From Lysinibacillus sp. ZYM-1 (lineage in GTDB: Bacteria; Bacillota; Bacilli; Bacillales_A; Planococcaceae), in NCBI RefSeq assembly GCF_001308875.1, contig NZ_KQ465113.1:107346-171345 (forward strand): a DNA stretch of 64,000 bases, written 5' to 3'. The position numbers and the translations under genes are program-made. The notes under the pieces are model-generated. The model was not told where the DNA came from and did not search any database. It saw nothing but the letters and a program-made list of their open reading frames with translations. Shown piece after piece: positions 45,771-54,580 of this stretch (position 1 is its first letter; each line of letters starts with the position of its first letter).

Positions 45771-46934
45771 TTGGCGAGAAATCCCCAAATTAAAGAGTAC
45801 ACATTAAAAGATGGCGAAAAGCGTTTTATGTTTAAGTTTTACCTTGGTACAGATTCATTAACTGGAAAGCCTTTAACTACTACTCGACGTGGTTTCAAAT
45901 CACGTAAAGAAGCTCAAGATGCTATGAATCAGTTACAGCTCGAGGTATACAGTGGCACATATAAAAAACAACAATATGAAACGTATCAAGATATTTATAA
46001 CATGTGGGTTGAGCAGTACGAAAACAGCGTTGAGGAAAGTACATTTGTAAAAACTATCGGTATCTTTAAAAATCACATTTTACCTGCTATGGGTACTTAT
46101 AAAGTGGACAAGATTGATATTGCAACTTGCCAAAAGCATGTAAATCAGTGGGCTAAGAAGCTAAAGCGGTTTCGCATGGTTAAGTCCTATGCTGCCAAAG
46201 TTCTCGATTATGCGATTAAACATGGCTACATTGATAAAAATCCTTTTACATTGGTTGAGATGCCTAAGAAGCGAAAGCAAATCGTTTTAGATGACGCAGA
46301 ATTTGAAAACTTTTACGAACGAGAACAATTAATAAAACTACTTCAGAGCTTTGAACAGCAAAATAATCTAATGGTTTATACAATATTTCATGTATTGAGC
46401 TATTCAGGTATGCGTAAAGGCGAGGTATTAGCACTGACGTGGAATGATATCAACTTTGAACGAAGTGAAATTCGTATTAACAAAGCGATTTCACGCGGTA
46501 AGGATTGTCAATTGTACCTGAAGACAACTAAAAATGGTGTAGTACGAACAATTAAAATGGATGAAACGTCAATGTCTTTACTATCAAAATGGAAGTTACA
46601 ACAAAGTAAGATCTATTTAGAAAAAGGCATTAATACATCTAATAAAAAACAACTCGTATTTAGCAATAAACATAACCGCTTCATCCAACCTGTTCAAACG
46701 CAAAAGTGGCTCCATAAGGTAATTGATAAATACAAGCTTCAGCCTATTACTACACATGGTTTACGACATACCCATTGCTCATTATTATTTGAAGCGGGTG
46801 CAAGTATTAAAGAAGTACAGGAGAGGCTAGGACATACAGATGTAAAAACAACAATGGACATTTATACGCATGTGACCAAGAAAACCAAAGCTAGCACCAT
46901 TGAAAAATTTGATGCATACATCAATTCACGCTAA
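45771..46934 (+). CDS. Tyrosine recombinase 2, beside the ssrA-derived att site
   Basis: The 387-residue integrase starts with TTG after AGAGGAGG. The arm-binding domain (RFMFKFYLGTDSLTGKPLTT), then YSGMRKGEVLALTW with the catalytic Arg, HGLRHTHCSLL and RLGHTDVKTTMDIYTHVT with the Tyr. Its 3' end lies 147 bases from the 47082 att copy, so it is the best candidate for inserting island 1 into ssrA. Confidence 0.9.
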   Translation: MARNPQIKEYTLKDGEKRFMFKFYLGTDSLTGKPLTTTRRGFKSRKEAQDAMNQLQLEVYSGTYKKQQYETYQDIYNMWVEQYENSVEESTFVKTIGIFKNHILPAMGTYKVDKIDIATCQKHVNQWAKKLKRFRMVKSYAAKVLDYAIKHGYIDKNPFTLVEMPKKRKQIVLDDAEFENFYEREQLIKLLQSFEQQNNLMVYTIFHVLSYSGMRKGEVLALTWNDINFERSEIRINKAISRGKDCQLYLKTTKNGVVRTIKMDETSMSLLSKWKLQQSKIYLEKGINTSNKKQLVFSNKHNRFIQPVQTQKWLHKVIDKYKLQPITTHGLRHTHCSLLFEAGASIKEVQERLGHTDVKTTMDIYTHVTKKTKASTIEKFDAYINSR

Positions 46935-46937
46935 TTC

Positions 46938-46980
46938 TTTGACCCAATTTTGACCTAGTTTGACCCAAAAAATGACCCAA
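46938..46980. repeat. TTTGACCC direct repeats at right end of island 1
   Basis: Four copies (TTTGACCCA, TTTGACCTA, TTTGACCCA, ATGACCCA) lie directly after the integrase stop. Two more copies are inside the left end of the island at 21004-21026. Their place fits integrase arm-type sites. Confidence 0.5.
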
Positions 46981-47015
46981 AAGCGTTTGATATTAGTTGA
47001 AAGTTTTTGAAATAA

Positions 47016-47066
47016 AAAAAGCGCCAAACCCTTGATATATCAAGGAATTTGACACTTTTTGAAACT
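47016..47066 (+). terminator. Integrase terminator
   Basis: An imperfect long hairpin centred on CCTTGATATATCAAGG (47030-47045) has outer arms AGCGCCAAA and TTTGACACTT, followed by TTTTTG. Confidence 0.55.
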
Positions 47067-47081
47067 ATATTGTTTCCAATG

Positions 47082-47112
47082 TATGGAGACGGCGGGAGTC
47101 GAACCCGCGTCC
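47082..47112. other. Attachment-site copy (31 bases of ssrA 3' end)
   Basis: These 31 bases are identical to 63257-63287, the 3' end of the intact ssrA gene, including the T-arm (GGGTTCGACTCCC on the other strand). The match stops abruptly afterwards. It is the junction between island 1 and element 2. Confidence 0.9.
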
Positions 47113-47145
47113 CTTATTCGTTATTGCATCGCTATAACATCCGCA

Positions 47146-47192
47146 TTGTTGTATCGTTGACTGTACCGTCATTTGAAACGGTGATATAAACG
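47146..47192. repeat. Left arm-type sites of element 2
   Basis: TTGTTGTATCGTTGACTGTAC (47146-47166) and CATTTGAAACGGTGATATAAACG (47170-47192) match, with few changes, 63165-63185 and 63215-63235 at the other end. Confidence 0.5.
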
Positions 47193-47289
47193 TACTGGCG
47201 GACAAATATCCGTTCAATGGTCGTACACTGCATAGTCGACCTTCTTACGAATCATCTTACGTTACTTTACATCGGAAGTAAAGCCGATT

Positions 47290-47565
47290 TCATCCAAAAA
47301 TTAAAACGGTATTACGATAATATAAATCTACTGCATCATTGATCGCCTGCTCTAACGTTGCTCTTTCTTCGTCAATCCTCCGCATTATGTATGAAATAAC
47401 TTCATATTCTTTCCGATTATATTTCTTAAAGGTCCCTAATCCTCCGAAACCTGGTACTACTTTCGCCATCGCATCTGCTAACGCTTTAGGACGTTTGTTT
47501 TTCAAAGATACTCCAAGCATAGTCGCTAAATCTGTTGGTCTTATTGTACGTTCAAACATCGTCAA
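47290..47565 (-). CDS. Unknown small protein
   Basis: The 91-residue basic protein begins MTMFERTIRPTDLATMLGVS from a TTG, or MFERT from an ATG two codons later; AAGGAGAG lies upstream. LATMLGVSLKNKRPKALADA could be a small helix-turn-helix. It is the gene nearest the left end of element 2. Confidence 0.55.
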   Translation of the reverse strand: MTMFERTIRPTDLATMLGVSLKNKRPKALADAMAKVVPGFGGLGTFKKYNRKEYEVISYIMRRIDEERATLEQAINDAVDLYYRNTVLIFG

Positions 47566-47711
47566 TCACTCTCCTTACGTACCGAGTATAACGCCCTTAA
47601 AATAGCATGAGAATAGGCTTTCTCGACTTTTTATACGTTAATGTAAAATGGTATTTACTTCACTTTTATTTTGGGCTATTATTTATGTAACATTTGAAAA
47701 AACGAGTTACG

Positions 47712-47738
47712 AGCGTAGGGGATTCCTGCGCTTATTTT
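47712..47738. terminator. Terminator downstream of the membrane protein gene
   Basis: Arms AGCGTAGG and CCTGCGCT have an A/T run on both sides. It can serve the minus-strand gene ending at 47801. Confidence 0.55.
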
Positions 47739-47800
47739 TTTGACGCAAAACTGACGCAATAAACGAACATCGACATATAAAAATCCAAATATTGCAAGTA

Positions 47801-48349
47801 CTACTTTTGACGATTATTATTATGCAACGTATTTAATAACTTATTTTCAAATTCAGATAATGAATCAGATGAGATTTGAAGGTTTGTATTAATAATTTTT
47901 GAATTTAATTTACATTTTTCAGTAAACTTATTTTTGAAATCCTTATAAATGACAACCATCTCACCCACTAGCGTTATATTTTCATATTCTCTAGGTTTAT
48001 TTAAAGTAAACATGAACGACTGTCCTGGAGCGATGAAAACTCCACTTAAAGAATTTAAAAATTCTATCAATAATTCTTCTTCTGTGATATCTTCCGAAAA
48101 TTTAATAGATTCAATTGTTGCCCCTGTGTTGCCGTAGTTTTTTATCATAAGCAACTTTTCGGTACGGTATCCAACATTTCCCATCACGGATGCTACTACA
48201 TAAGGTCGATTTGCTTCATCTATCGATCTTTTGGTAACCTTTAATGATCTAACAGCAATTACAACTGATATTACAGAGATTGTGAAAGTCGCTAATGTTG
48301 TTAAAACAGCAATTCTTTGGTCAACTGTTAAATAGTTAATAAAATCCAA
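47801..48349 (-). CDS. Membrane-anchored unknown protein
   Basis: The 182-residue protein starts with TTG after AGAGGGG. One helix at about residues 12-33 (AVLTTLATFTISVISVVIAV) anchors it, and the rest is a beta-rich domain with YVVASVMGNVGYRTEKLLMI. Similar small anchored proteins occur as cargo in mobile elements. No function can be assigned. Confidence 0.6.
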   Translation of the reverse strand: MDFINYLTVDQRIAVLTTLATFTISVISVVIAVRSLKVTKRSIDEANRPYVVASVMGNVGYRTEKLLMIKNYGNTGATIESIKFSEDITEEELLIEFLNSLSGVFIAPGQSFMFTLNKPREYENITLVGEMVVIYKDFKNKFTEKCKLNSKIINTNLQISSDSLSEFENKLLNTLHNNNRQK

Positions 48350-48552
48350 TTAAACCCCTCTTTTCCTTCGTGCTTCAAACTAGTTTTATTTTAGCATTTT
48401 ATTAACTGACTCTTAATATTAAAACCGATAAAGTTTACATCATTTTCTCTTTCCTAACCCCCAAATGAAAAAAAAGTTGCGTGTAAATAGCGAACACCAG
48501 ATGACGCCTGTCAGAATCGAGGCCTTTGGGGGTCACGCACTTTCAACGCAAA

Positions 48553-48588
48553 AAAGAACGATCAAGCGACGTTCGCTCAATCGTTAAT
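48553..48588. terminator. Terminator of the serine recombinase gene
   Basis: Arms AACGATCAAGCGA and TTCGCTCAATCGTT overlap the end of the recombinase gene. An A-rich stretch follows on the minus strand's downstream side. Confidence 0.6.
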
Positions 48589-49152
48589 TAATTCGTTTTC
48601 TTTTCGTTTTCTCTTTTCTCTCGCTAAAGTTGCGACTGAAATTCCAGTCTTTGCTTCAACTTCTTTATAACTATTCGATTCCAATAGCTGCATTGCAGTG
48701 TCTAATCGTTTCTTATCAAATTTCTTCGGTCTGCCTTCTCGGAAATCATCACGTTGTTTTGCGATTGCTTTGCCTTCTTGCGTTCGCTCAATGATTAAAT
48801 TGCGTTCCATTTCAGCTACAGCTAATAACGTAGTAAGGAAGAATCGCCCCATAGTTGTATTCTCTAACAATCCCACGTTAAGCACATGCACACGTACACC
48901 GCGCTCGAATAACGCTTCGACAACATCGATACCCTCTTTAGTGTTACGTGCTAATCGATCAAGTTTCGTTACCACTAACGTATCACCTTCCGTTAGCAAC
49001 TCCATAATTTCATTAAATACAGGTCGATCCGTCTTAGTACCCGTAAACTTCTCTTTATAGATTTCCGAACAACCTTCTGACTCTAACGACTGAATTTGCG
49101 ATTCTAAATCTTGCGCTACCGTCGATACCCGAGCATACCCGTATTTAGCCAT
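48577..49152 (-). CDS. Serine recombinase (resolvase/invertase family)
   Basis: The 191-residue protein has the catalytic Ser in [17 protein letters not shown] at about residue 10, [13 protein letters not shown] near residue 65, and a C-terminal helix-turn-helix ([20 protein letters not shown]). The size fits resolvases and invertases rather than large serine integrases. It is driven by a canonical promoter at 49203-49231. Inside an integrated element that already has a tyrosine integrase, it may resolve multimers or invert a segment; no invertible repeat pair was found. Confidence 0.9.
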   Translation of the reverse strand: MAKYGYARVSTVAQDLESQIQSLESEGCSEIYKEKFTGTKTDRPVFNEIMELLTEGDTLVVTKLDRLARNTKEGIDVVEALFERGVRVHVLNVGLLENTTMGRFFLTTLLAVAEMERNLIIERTQEGKAIAKQRDDFREGRPKKFDKKRLDTAMQLLESNSYKEVEAKTGISVATLAREKRKRKENELIND

Positions 49153-49202
49153 TATATCGCCCCTGACTTTTGATAATAAGTTTTGATAACGTTTATAAGG
49201 CT

Positions 49203-49231
49203 ATAATATCGCATCGATAAAACGTTGTCAA
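49203..49231 (-). promoter_or_regulatory. Sigma-A promoter of the serine recombinase
   Basis: TTGACA (49226-49231), a 17-base spacer and TATTAT (49203-49208) on the minus strand. AACGTTT-type inverted motifs around it could be recombinase binding sites. Confidence 0.7.
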
Positions 49232-49797
49232 TACTGTTAAGTTATGATAATGAAATAGCGTCATATGTAAACCCCTCGAGTTTCAGACCGCCCCACCCAA
49301 TCCGACTTCCTGCCCCCTGTAATCTGCGTTAACATTACGTTATCTAACTTTACATAAACCGTAATAATTACGTTTCCTTCTATTATATGTACCGCTGAAT
49401 CCTTCGTATTATGTAAGGTAATGTAAAGTGTTTAAGGTGCGCGTCCACTCGGAGCCTCTACCCGTCAATTATGTGTCAGAACTATACTCTACTAAAGTTG
49501 CCTTTTCGACTTTCTTCTATATAATGTCGTCAATTTCGGAAGGTTTAGTAAATGACGGATTATGCCGATTGCCAAACGGTGATAAACGTCGAGAATCAAA
49601 GTGTTTTAAGGGCGCGTGCATTTCCGTCATCTGCCCGATAATCTAGCGTTGATTTTGCGTTACTTCCCATCGCTATTATTTGAAATCGGACATATTCGGA
49701 AATGCAAATTTCGAGTTTCTTCTATATAATGCGTCAGTTTTGCGTTATGTCCGATTGCGATTATTTGAAATCGGAGTCCTTACGCAATTAGGCATAA
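49232..49797. other. Noncoding region with imperfect direct repeats
   Basis: Short plus-strand frames here lack ribosome sites and domains and are not called. Two 38-base imperfect repeats (33 of 38 equal by hand count) are at 49653-49690 and 49738-49775, both ending ATTATTTGAAATCGGA. Two copies of TTTCTTCTATATAATG lie at 49511-49526 and 49715-49731. Confidence 0.5.
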
Positions 49798-49845
49798 AAA
49801 AAAGACGAGCAAGCATCGCTATAAAAGCCAATGCCTGCCCGTTTG
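49798..49845 (-). terminator. Terminator at the end of the tail-gene operon
   Basis: On the minus strand, ACGGGCAGGCATTG and CGATGCTTGCTCGT pair, followed by a run of eight T. Confidence 0.8.
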
Positions 49846-49881
49846 TTATTCATCTGATAACGATAATACATATAGTTGTTG

Positions 49882-50361
49882 CTATAGTTTTATAGATATG
49901 TTTTCCAACCCTAAGAATTGATGATATAGTATCGTGCTACCTAAAGTCACAGTTCCATTAGGTGCAATTGCTAATTCAATAGCTTTATACTCGTATGGAT
50001 TAGTTGATTGATTATTACAAGATGTTAAGAAGATACGATACACTATGGGACGCATATTTTCTGGCAATATAAAAAGAACTGTTCCTTTAGTCGTTACACC
50101 ATTTTTAATAGCGCCTTTCATAATTAGATTATTGTGGTTATCTACGGCAAATTTCGGTTCATATCCTACACCATAAGATTCCCAACCGTTTAGTAATTCA
50201 GCTTCTTGCCAAACTACATCAGCCAAAAGGCCAGTAACTTTAGTATCTAATCCCTTTAATGTTGTATCTATGATATCCATATTCGCGTTTTGCGGAAGCA
50301 CACTATACATATCCGTACCTTCCGGCTTTCCTAAATTATAATTTGGTGTATATTTAACCAC
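49882..50361 (-). CDS. Phage tail fibre/baseplate-like protein
   Basis: I start at the GTG at 50361 because GGAGAGG lies 7 bases upstream, giving MVKYTPNYNLGKPEGTDMYS, a common N-terminal segment of phage fibre or baseplate proteins in Bacilli. The 159-residue product has a beta-rich C-terminal part. It follows the tape-measure gene by 72 bases and closes the operon. Receptor binding is possible but not shown. Confidence 0.65.
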   Translation of the reverse strand: MVKYTPNYNLGKPEGTDMYSVLPQNANMDIIDTTLKGLDTKVTGLLADVVWQEAELLNGWESYGVGYEPKFAVDNHNNLIMKGAIKNGVTTKGTVLFILPENMRPIVYRIFLTSCNNQSTNPYEYKAIELAIAPNGTVTLGSTILYHQFLGLENISIKL

Positions 50362-50433
50362 GTTGTATCCTCTCCATTTCAATTAATTTCACTAGGCCTA
50401 CGTTAAATTCTTCTCTGGCTTTTGTAATTCGTA

Positions 50434-52659
50434 TTAATAACCTCTTTGAAATCTTGCCTCTTCGATTAGTTTCGCTAGCCCATACGCAATCTTTTCGATG
50501 TCCGCATCTTCCCGCACAGTAAAGTTGTTGCCGGTAATAACGACTCCTCCGCCTGTACCGCCTTGACCTTCGTCATAAGCCTTCGCTTCTTGTGCCGTAA
50601 GAATTTTTTCGTTTTTGTGTAAACGCGCTGAATACCCGTCATATGGTACGGAGTCTAATCCGCTGTAATGCGATTTCTTGCCGCCTTTTTTCCCCTCGCC
50701 AGCACCGATTAAATCACCAACAAAGTTTACGCCAGCGCTAATACCGTTCGTAATCCAGCTCGGCATCTTAGCTTTGCCGATGAAGCCGATAAAGTCCTTA
50801 ACATGTCCGTATGCAGTCGAAACCCATCCGCTAAGTGTTTCAAACCATCCCTGGACGATAGCTAGTGCGCCAGAAAAATTATCGAACGCATTTTTAACGC
50901 CAGTTAAGATAAAGTCGACAAGGGGAGCTAATACGTTGTCCCATACCCACTTTATAACAGCAGATAGCGCCTCCCACGCTATTGATAAAGCCAGTAAAAT
51001 AGGTTTTGCAATCGACCATAACGTAGAGAAGAGCTGCGCTAAAAACGAGATGGCTGGAGAGATTACATTATCAAAGACCATCATTGCAATGTCCCCGACT
51101 ATTTGAATCCAATCCCATAGTCCACTTAAGATAGGCTCGATAATGTCCCATGCGCTTGTTAAGATGTCTGATACTGTGTCCCATGCTGTAGAGAAAGCGT
51201 CTACTAGTTGTTCAAATATAGGCTGAAATTGTGCTATTTTTTCAGTAATGTACGACTTGACTTCTTCAAATTTTGTTTTAAGCGAATCAAAAGAGCCTTC
51301 ACCGAAAATCTTATCGAATACTCCACCTACACCACCTTCGTTAAAAGCCATCATCAACTCGGATATTTTCGATTTAATCCCGGTAATAATTCCGTTGATT
51401 TTTTCAGCCACATCCGGTGGAAATAGGACGCTTATTAAACCTTCTACACCGCCTTTTTGGAACACGGACCACAAGTCTTTTACTACGGTAACTACTTTTT
51501 CGATAGCACCGCGGAACGTTTCGCTATTGTCGTAAAGCGCTTTGAGTCCGACTACTGCTGCGGCTATTCCTGCGGCGATTAACGATACTGGATTCGCTAA
51601 TGCGGCGATTACACCTACTACAGCTAACGCAGCTACAAATGTGCCAATCGCTCCAGCTACGTATGCTATTTGCGTTCGCCATTTCACGAATATATCGTAT
51701 AAAGCGATTGCTTTATCCGTTACTCTTCCAAGCATTCCGCCTAGTTTATTACTAAGTGCGTCGGTATCAATGCCATCAAACATCTTGTTTAGTCGCCGTA
51801 AAAAGTCACCTAACTTTGTATTACTTTCCATTCCCATATTTCTAAAAAATGTCTGCGACTTCTCCTCGAGTTGCGACCACAATCCTTTTGTCGTATTTCC
51901 CATCTTATTAACCATTTCGTCAGTTACACCCATTTTGGTTAATAATTTATCTAAACCAGCCATCTTAGCAGACATGCCGTCCATTTTAGTGATTTTTTGC
52001 AATTCCTTTTTATCTAGTCCAACTGCTTCATACATTGAAACGTAGTCACCTTGCATAAGCTCTTTTGTTGAGAAAGCTGCCTGTTGAGTGTCTACGCCAG
52101 AAAGTGCCTGTATACGTTCAACTAAACCCCAAACTTGTTTTAACTCATTAAGGTTCTTACTGATTCCTATGAATGCTTTTGAGTTTGTCATCATATCTGT
52201 ACTATTCAATACTGGACTATCAATAGCAGCCTTTTCAATCATTTGAAGATACTTTTTAGCTTGTTTATCATCACCAAACATTCCGCTAATAGCCATCGCA
52301 TTTTGTTCGTAGTTTGCTGCAGCGCCTATTGTTGCGTTAAACAACTTGGCCGCCCCATTCACACCAGCGTATGCCCCCATTAGACCAATTAAAGAACTTT
52401 GCATACCACTAAAACTTGCACTAAGCCCATTAGTTCCCGCACGTAAGCCTGTCATCCGAGTAGAAAAGTTACCCATACGATTTGACGTTGAAGATACAGC
52501 GCTACCAAACCTATTTAACGCTGTTTGAGATTGACTTACCGACTCACTTGTCGCTCTGCTTGTCCGGTTCATACGGTCCATCATCTGCGTGATACGTCTA
52601 AGACGGCTTGTTCCATTGCTATCTCTGACGCGAAATATTGCGGTTAGATTTACGGCCAT
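50434..52659 (-). CDS. Phage tape-measure protein
   Basis: The 741-residue protein has the TP901-type layout: a Ser/Arg-rich coiled N-terminus, the tape-measure core (residues about 100-300), hydrophobic helices near 330-375 (VAGAIGTFVAALAVVGVIAA), repeats of Trp-rich helices, and the C-terminal GLDSVPYDGYSARLHKNEKI motif. Tape-measure proteins set tail length and help DNA entry. Its ATG overlaps the stop of the preceding gene. It is complete, yet no major tail protein, portal or capsid gene is in the element. Confidence 0.9.
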   Translation of the reverse strand: MAVNLTAIFRVRDSNGTSRLRRITQMMDRMNRTSRATSESVSQSQTALNRFGSAVSSTSNRMGNFSTRMTGLRAGTNGLSASFSGMQSSLIGLMGAYAGVNGAAKLFNATIGAAANYEQNAMAISGMFGDDKQAKKYLQMIEKAAIDSPVLNSTDMMTNSKAFIGISKNLNELKQVWGLVERIQALSGVDTQQAAFSTKELMQGDYVSMYEAVGLDKKELQKITKMDGMSAKMAGLDKLLTKMGVTDEMVNKMGNTTKGLWSQLEEKSQTFFRNMGMESNTKLGDFLRRLNKMFDGIDTDALSNKLGGMLGRVTDKAIALYDIFVKWRTQIAYVAGAIGTFVAALAVVGVIAALANPVSLIAAGIAAAVVGLKALYDNSETFRGAIEKVVTVVKDLWSVFQKGGVEGLISVLFPPDVAEKINGIITGIKSKISELMMAFNEGGVGGVFDKIFGEGSFDSLKTKFEEVKSYITEKIAQFQPIFEQLVDAFSTAWDTVSDILTSAWDIIEPILSGLWDWIQIVGDIAMMVFDNVISPAISFLAQLFSTLWSIAKPILLALSIAWEALSAVIKWVWDNVLAPLVDFILTGVKNAFDNFSGALAIVQGWFETLSGWVSTAYGHVKDFIGFIGKAKMPSWITNGISAGVNFVGDLIGAGEGKKGGKKSHYSGLDSVPYDGYSARLHKNEKILTAQEAKAYDEGQGGTGGGVVITGNNFTVREDADIEKIAYGLAKLIEEARFQRGY

Positions 52660-52994
52660 TAGATTCGCTCAACTCTCTTTGCTACTACGTCAGCCAATCG
52701 ATCAGCTTGTTGGCTTGCTGTAATGTATCGTTTGCGTGCGCTTCTATCTCCGTTGGCATATTCGACGGCTCCATTCAACGCCTCTAATCGTTTACGAGCA
52801 TGGTCGGCTTGTATACGGCCACTCATTGCAATGGCTAGTAACGGTACTTTTAATTCGGTCGCATGTTTAACCTTGATTTGCGGCACTTTACCGTGAAGGC
52901 GTTCTACTTCTACAACAAACTTAGCTGCAGCAAGTATTATTTCGTTATCATCTAGTAATTGCGTTATTTCCTGCTTACGTTTGATTAGTTTCAT
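52659..52994 (-). CDS. Small helical protein coupled to the tape measure gene
   Basis: The 111-residue protein is basic and helical, with EVERLHGKVPQIKVKHATEL in the middle. Stop and start overlap (TAATG) with the tape-measure gene. Genes here in phages are tail assembly chaperones, but I see no sequence support or frameshift site for that. Confidence 0.55.
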   Translation of the reverse strand: MKLIKRKQEITQLLDDNEIILAAAKFVVEVERLHGKVPQIKVKHATELKVPLLAIAMSGRIQADHARKRLEALNGAVEYANGDRSARKRYITASQQADRLADVVAKRVERI

Positions 52995-53021
52995 CCCCTA
53001 TGTCCTCCTTTGTTTTTGCAT

Positions 53022-53064
53022 ATAAAAAAGGCACAACGTTAGTTAAAAAAAACGTCATGCCTTG
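53022..53064 (-). terminator. Intra-operon intrinsic terminator
   Basis: On the minus strand AAGGCATGACGTT and AACGTTGTGCCTT pair and are followed by TTTTTATA. It lies between two same-strand genes of the tail operon. Confidence 0.6.
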
Positions 53065-53077
53065 CGTTAATATTGCG

Positions 53078-53308
53078 TTATTCAGTTTGCTCTTGTTGGG
53101 AAGCTCTTTTAACATTTGCGTATAAAACTTTCGATTCTATTGAACCGAGTGCTCTTGCGACTTGCATTGCGATTGCTACGTCCTGCTGCTCGATTGTGCC
53201 TTCTTGCAATTTCTGTTTTAATCCAGATTCTACTATGCGGAAATTAACACCTTTTCCCTTCGCTTGTTGTGCTAACAAAGCTTCTACATGTTCGTTATAT
53301 TTACTCAT
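53078..53308 (-). CDS. Unknown small protein
   Basis: The 76-residue protein starts MSKYNEHVEALLAQQAKGKG and is helical. It begins 2 bases after the preceding stop. No family is recognised. Confidence 0.5.
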   Translation of the reverse strand: MSKYNEHVEALLAQQAKGKGVNFRIVESGLKQKLQEGTIEQQDVAIAMQVARALGSIESKVLYANVKRASQQEQTE

Positions 53309-53310
53309 TA

Positions 53311-53991
53311 TTATTTACCCACCTTCTCCGTAGTTGTCGGTGCTACGTCAATATATTTGTAATCTCTTGGCTTATTGCCAAATGTGTATTGTGACACTTG
53401 CTCTAGTAGTTTACGAACTCCGCTTATAGTTCCAGTTGCACCAAAAACCTGAGCGCTGTCTGTCGGATGAATTTGCGTCATGATATAGCGTGTTTTTCCT
53501 GCTTGATGATTAGCAGTCACTAAGTCAGTTATTTCACGGTAAATATCGTTATATGCGCTACTGTACTCCTTATGGTCATCGATACATGAAAGAATAAGGT
53601 CCCGAGCAAGTTGTAATTTCGGGTTAACTTTGTCCTCGAACTCCGCTCGAATTCCGTCAGCATATTCAGGCTTGTATTTTTCAACGACTTCAACAGACGA
53701 AATTATAGTTTCAGGCATTGCTTGATGAACTAACGTTAAATCACGCTCGCGTCGTGTAACAACCTCTTTTTGTAGCGCAATATCATCGTCAATCTTAACA
53801 AGTTGAGCAGTTGCATCCGTCCCATGCTTAACGCTTTCCGTAAACGTTTGCTCATACTGTGTCTGTAATTCTCTTAAACGTGAGCGTGCACTTTCTGCAT
53901 CTTTTTGGTACTGTAAGAGTTTAGCTGCTCGTTCAGCACCTTCTCTTTTGAATTCTCGTAATAGTTGATATTCCTGTACTTTAATTGCCAT
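53311..53991 (-). CDS. Coiled-coil protein of element 2
   Basis: The 226-residue protein has coiled coils in its first about 90 residues (KLLQYQKDAESARSRLRELQ) and a mixed C-terminal domain (TRYIMTQIHPTDSAQVFGAT). It overlaps the previous gene by 11 bases. The layout would suit a structural or scaffold protein, but there is no family match. Confidence 0.5.
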   Translation of the reverse strand: MAIKVQEYQLLREFKREGAERAAKLLQYQKDAESARSRLRELQTQYEQTFTESVKHGTDATAQLVKIDDDIALQKEVVTRRERDLTLVHQAMPETIISSVEVVEKYKPEYADGIRAEFEDKVNPKLQLARDLILSCIDDHKEYSSAYNDIYREITDLVTANHQAGKTRYIMTQIHPTDSAQVFGATGTISGVRKLLEQVSQYTFGNKPRDYKYIDVAPTTTEKVGK

Positions 53992-54406
53992 GTGTTTTGA
54001 TCCCCTTTGTTTTTAGTATTTGAATAATCTTTTCAAACTTGGCGATACACCACATTCGCCATGTCGGAATAACAGGCGTTGGCTGTTCGTCTTGCTTGTC
54101 CAACTCGAATAATTCGACTAACATTTCCTCGTTACGAGTAATCTGCTCGCTTGTACCTTCGACCTCTCTGCGATAAATCACCGGGTAATGAGCGCTCATT
54201 AATTCTCGATACAACTCTTGGCTATCCGTCTGCAACTCGCTAATTTCAAACGAATATAAATCGTCTAGCAAGTCGATAACATCGTCATAAGGCTTTGAGA
54301 TTTCGCCAATTAAATTGGATATGCCTCGTTCATCCGTTTGGTAGATTAAAAGTGAAATGAACGGAACATCTCGCAAATTGACGATTGAAAGTAAGGCAAA
54401 GCGCAT
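53981..54406 (-). CDS. Unknown protein
   Basis: The 141-residue protein is acidic in the middle (DDVIDLLDDLYSFEISELQT) and basic at the end. It overlaps both neighbours or touches them, as part of a coupled series. No family is recognised. Confidence 0.5.
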   Translation of the reverse strand: MRFALLSIVNLRDVPFISLLIYQTDERGISNLIGEISKPYDDVIDLLDDLYSFEISELQTDSQELYRELMSAHYPVIYRREVEGTSEQITRNEEMLVELFELDKQDEQPTPVIPTWRMWCIAKFEKIIQILKTKGIKTHGN

Positions 54407-54580
54407 TTAATCACCGCCTTTTAACAGTTGCTCAATTACATACGTTGCTGCCTCTGATTGTGCAAAATATCGAGCATCCAGCGTTGCAACATCTTCCGGC
54501 AAGAATATCCGATGCTGGCGTTCTCCCTCGTCGATGTAAACGCAATGTTCTCCGTTGTCATTACTGTAGTAAATCTGCAT
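54407..54580 (-). CDS. Small protein, 57 residues
   Basis: The frame reads MQIYYSNDNGEHCVYIDEGE to a TAA right before the next start. Its ATG overlaps the stop of the 50-residue gene (TAATG). Tight packing on both sides supports it as a coding gene. Confidence 0.6.
   Translation of the reverse strand: MQIYYSNDNGEHCVYIDEGERQHRIFLPEDVATLDARYFAQSEAATYVIEQLLKGGD

Noticed and set aside
47082..47285. A second tmRNA or tRNA gene at the inner att copy
   Set aside because: Only the last 31 bases of ssrA are present. The sequence beyond it does not contain the tag frame or the 5' acceptor half.
48577..49152. Serine recombinase considered as the integrase of element 2
   Set aside because: At 191 residues it is of resolvase/invertase size. 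A tyrosine integrase lies next to the ssrA core and explains integration.
49428..49895. Two plus-strand frames of about 70 codons in element 2
   Set aside because: They lack ribosome sites and contain direct repeats and promoter-like motifs. The second runs through the tail-operon terminator.
50678..52528. Several long plus-strand frames opposite the tape-measure gene
   Set aside because: They are antisense shadows of a long real gene; the minus-strand product has clear family features.
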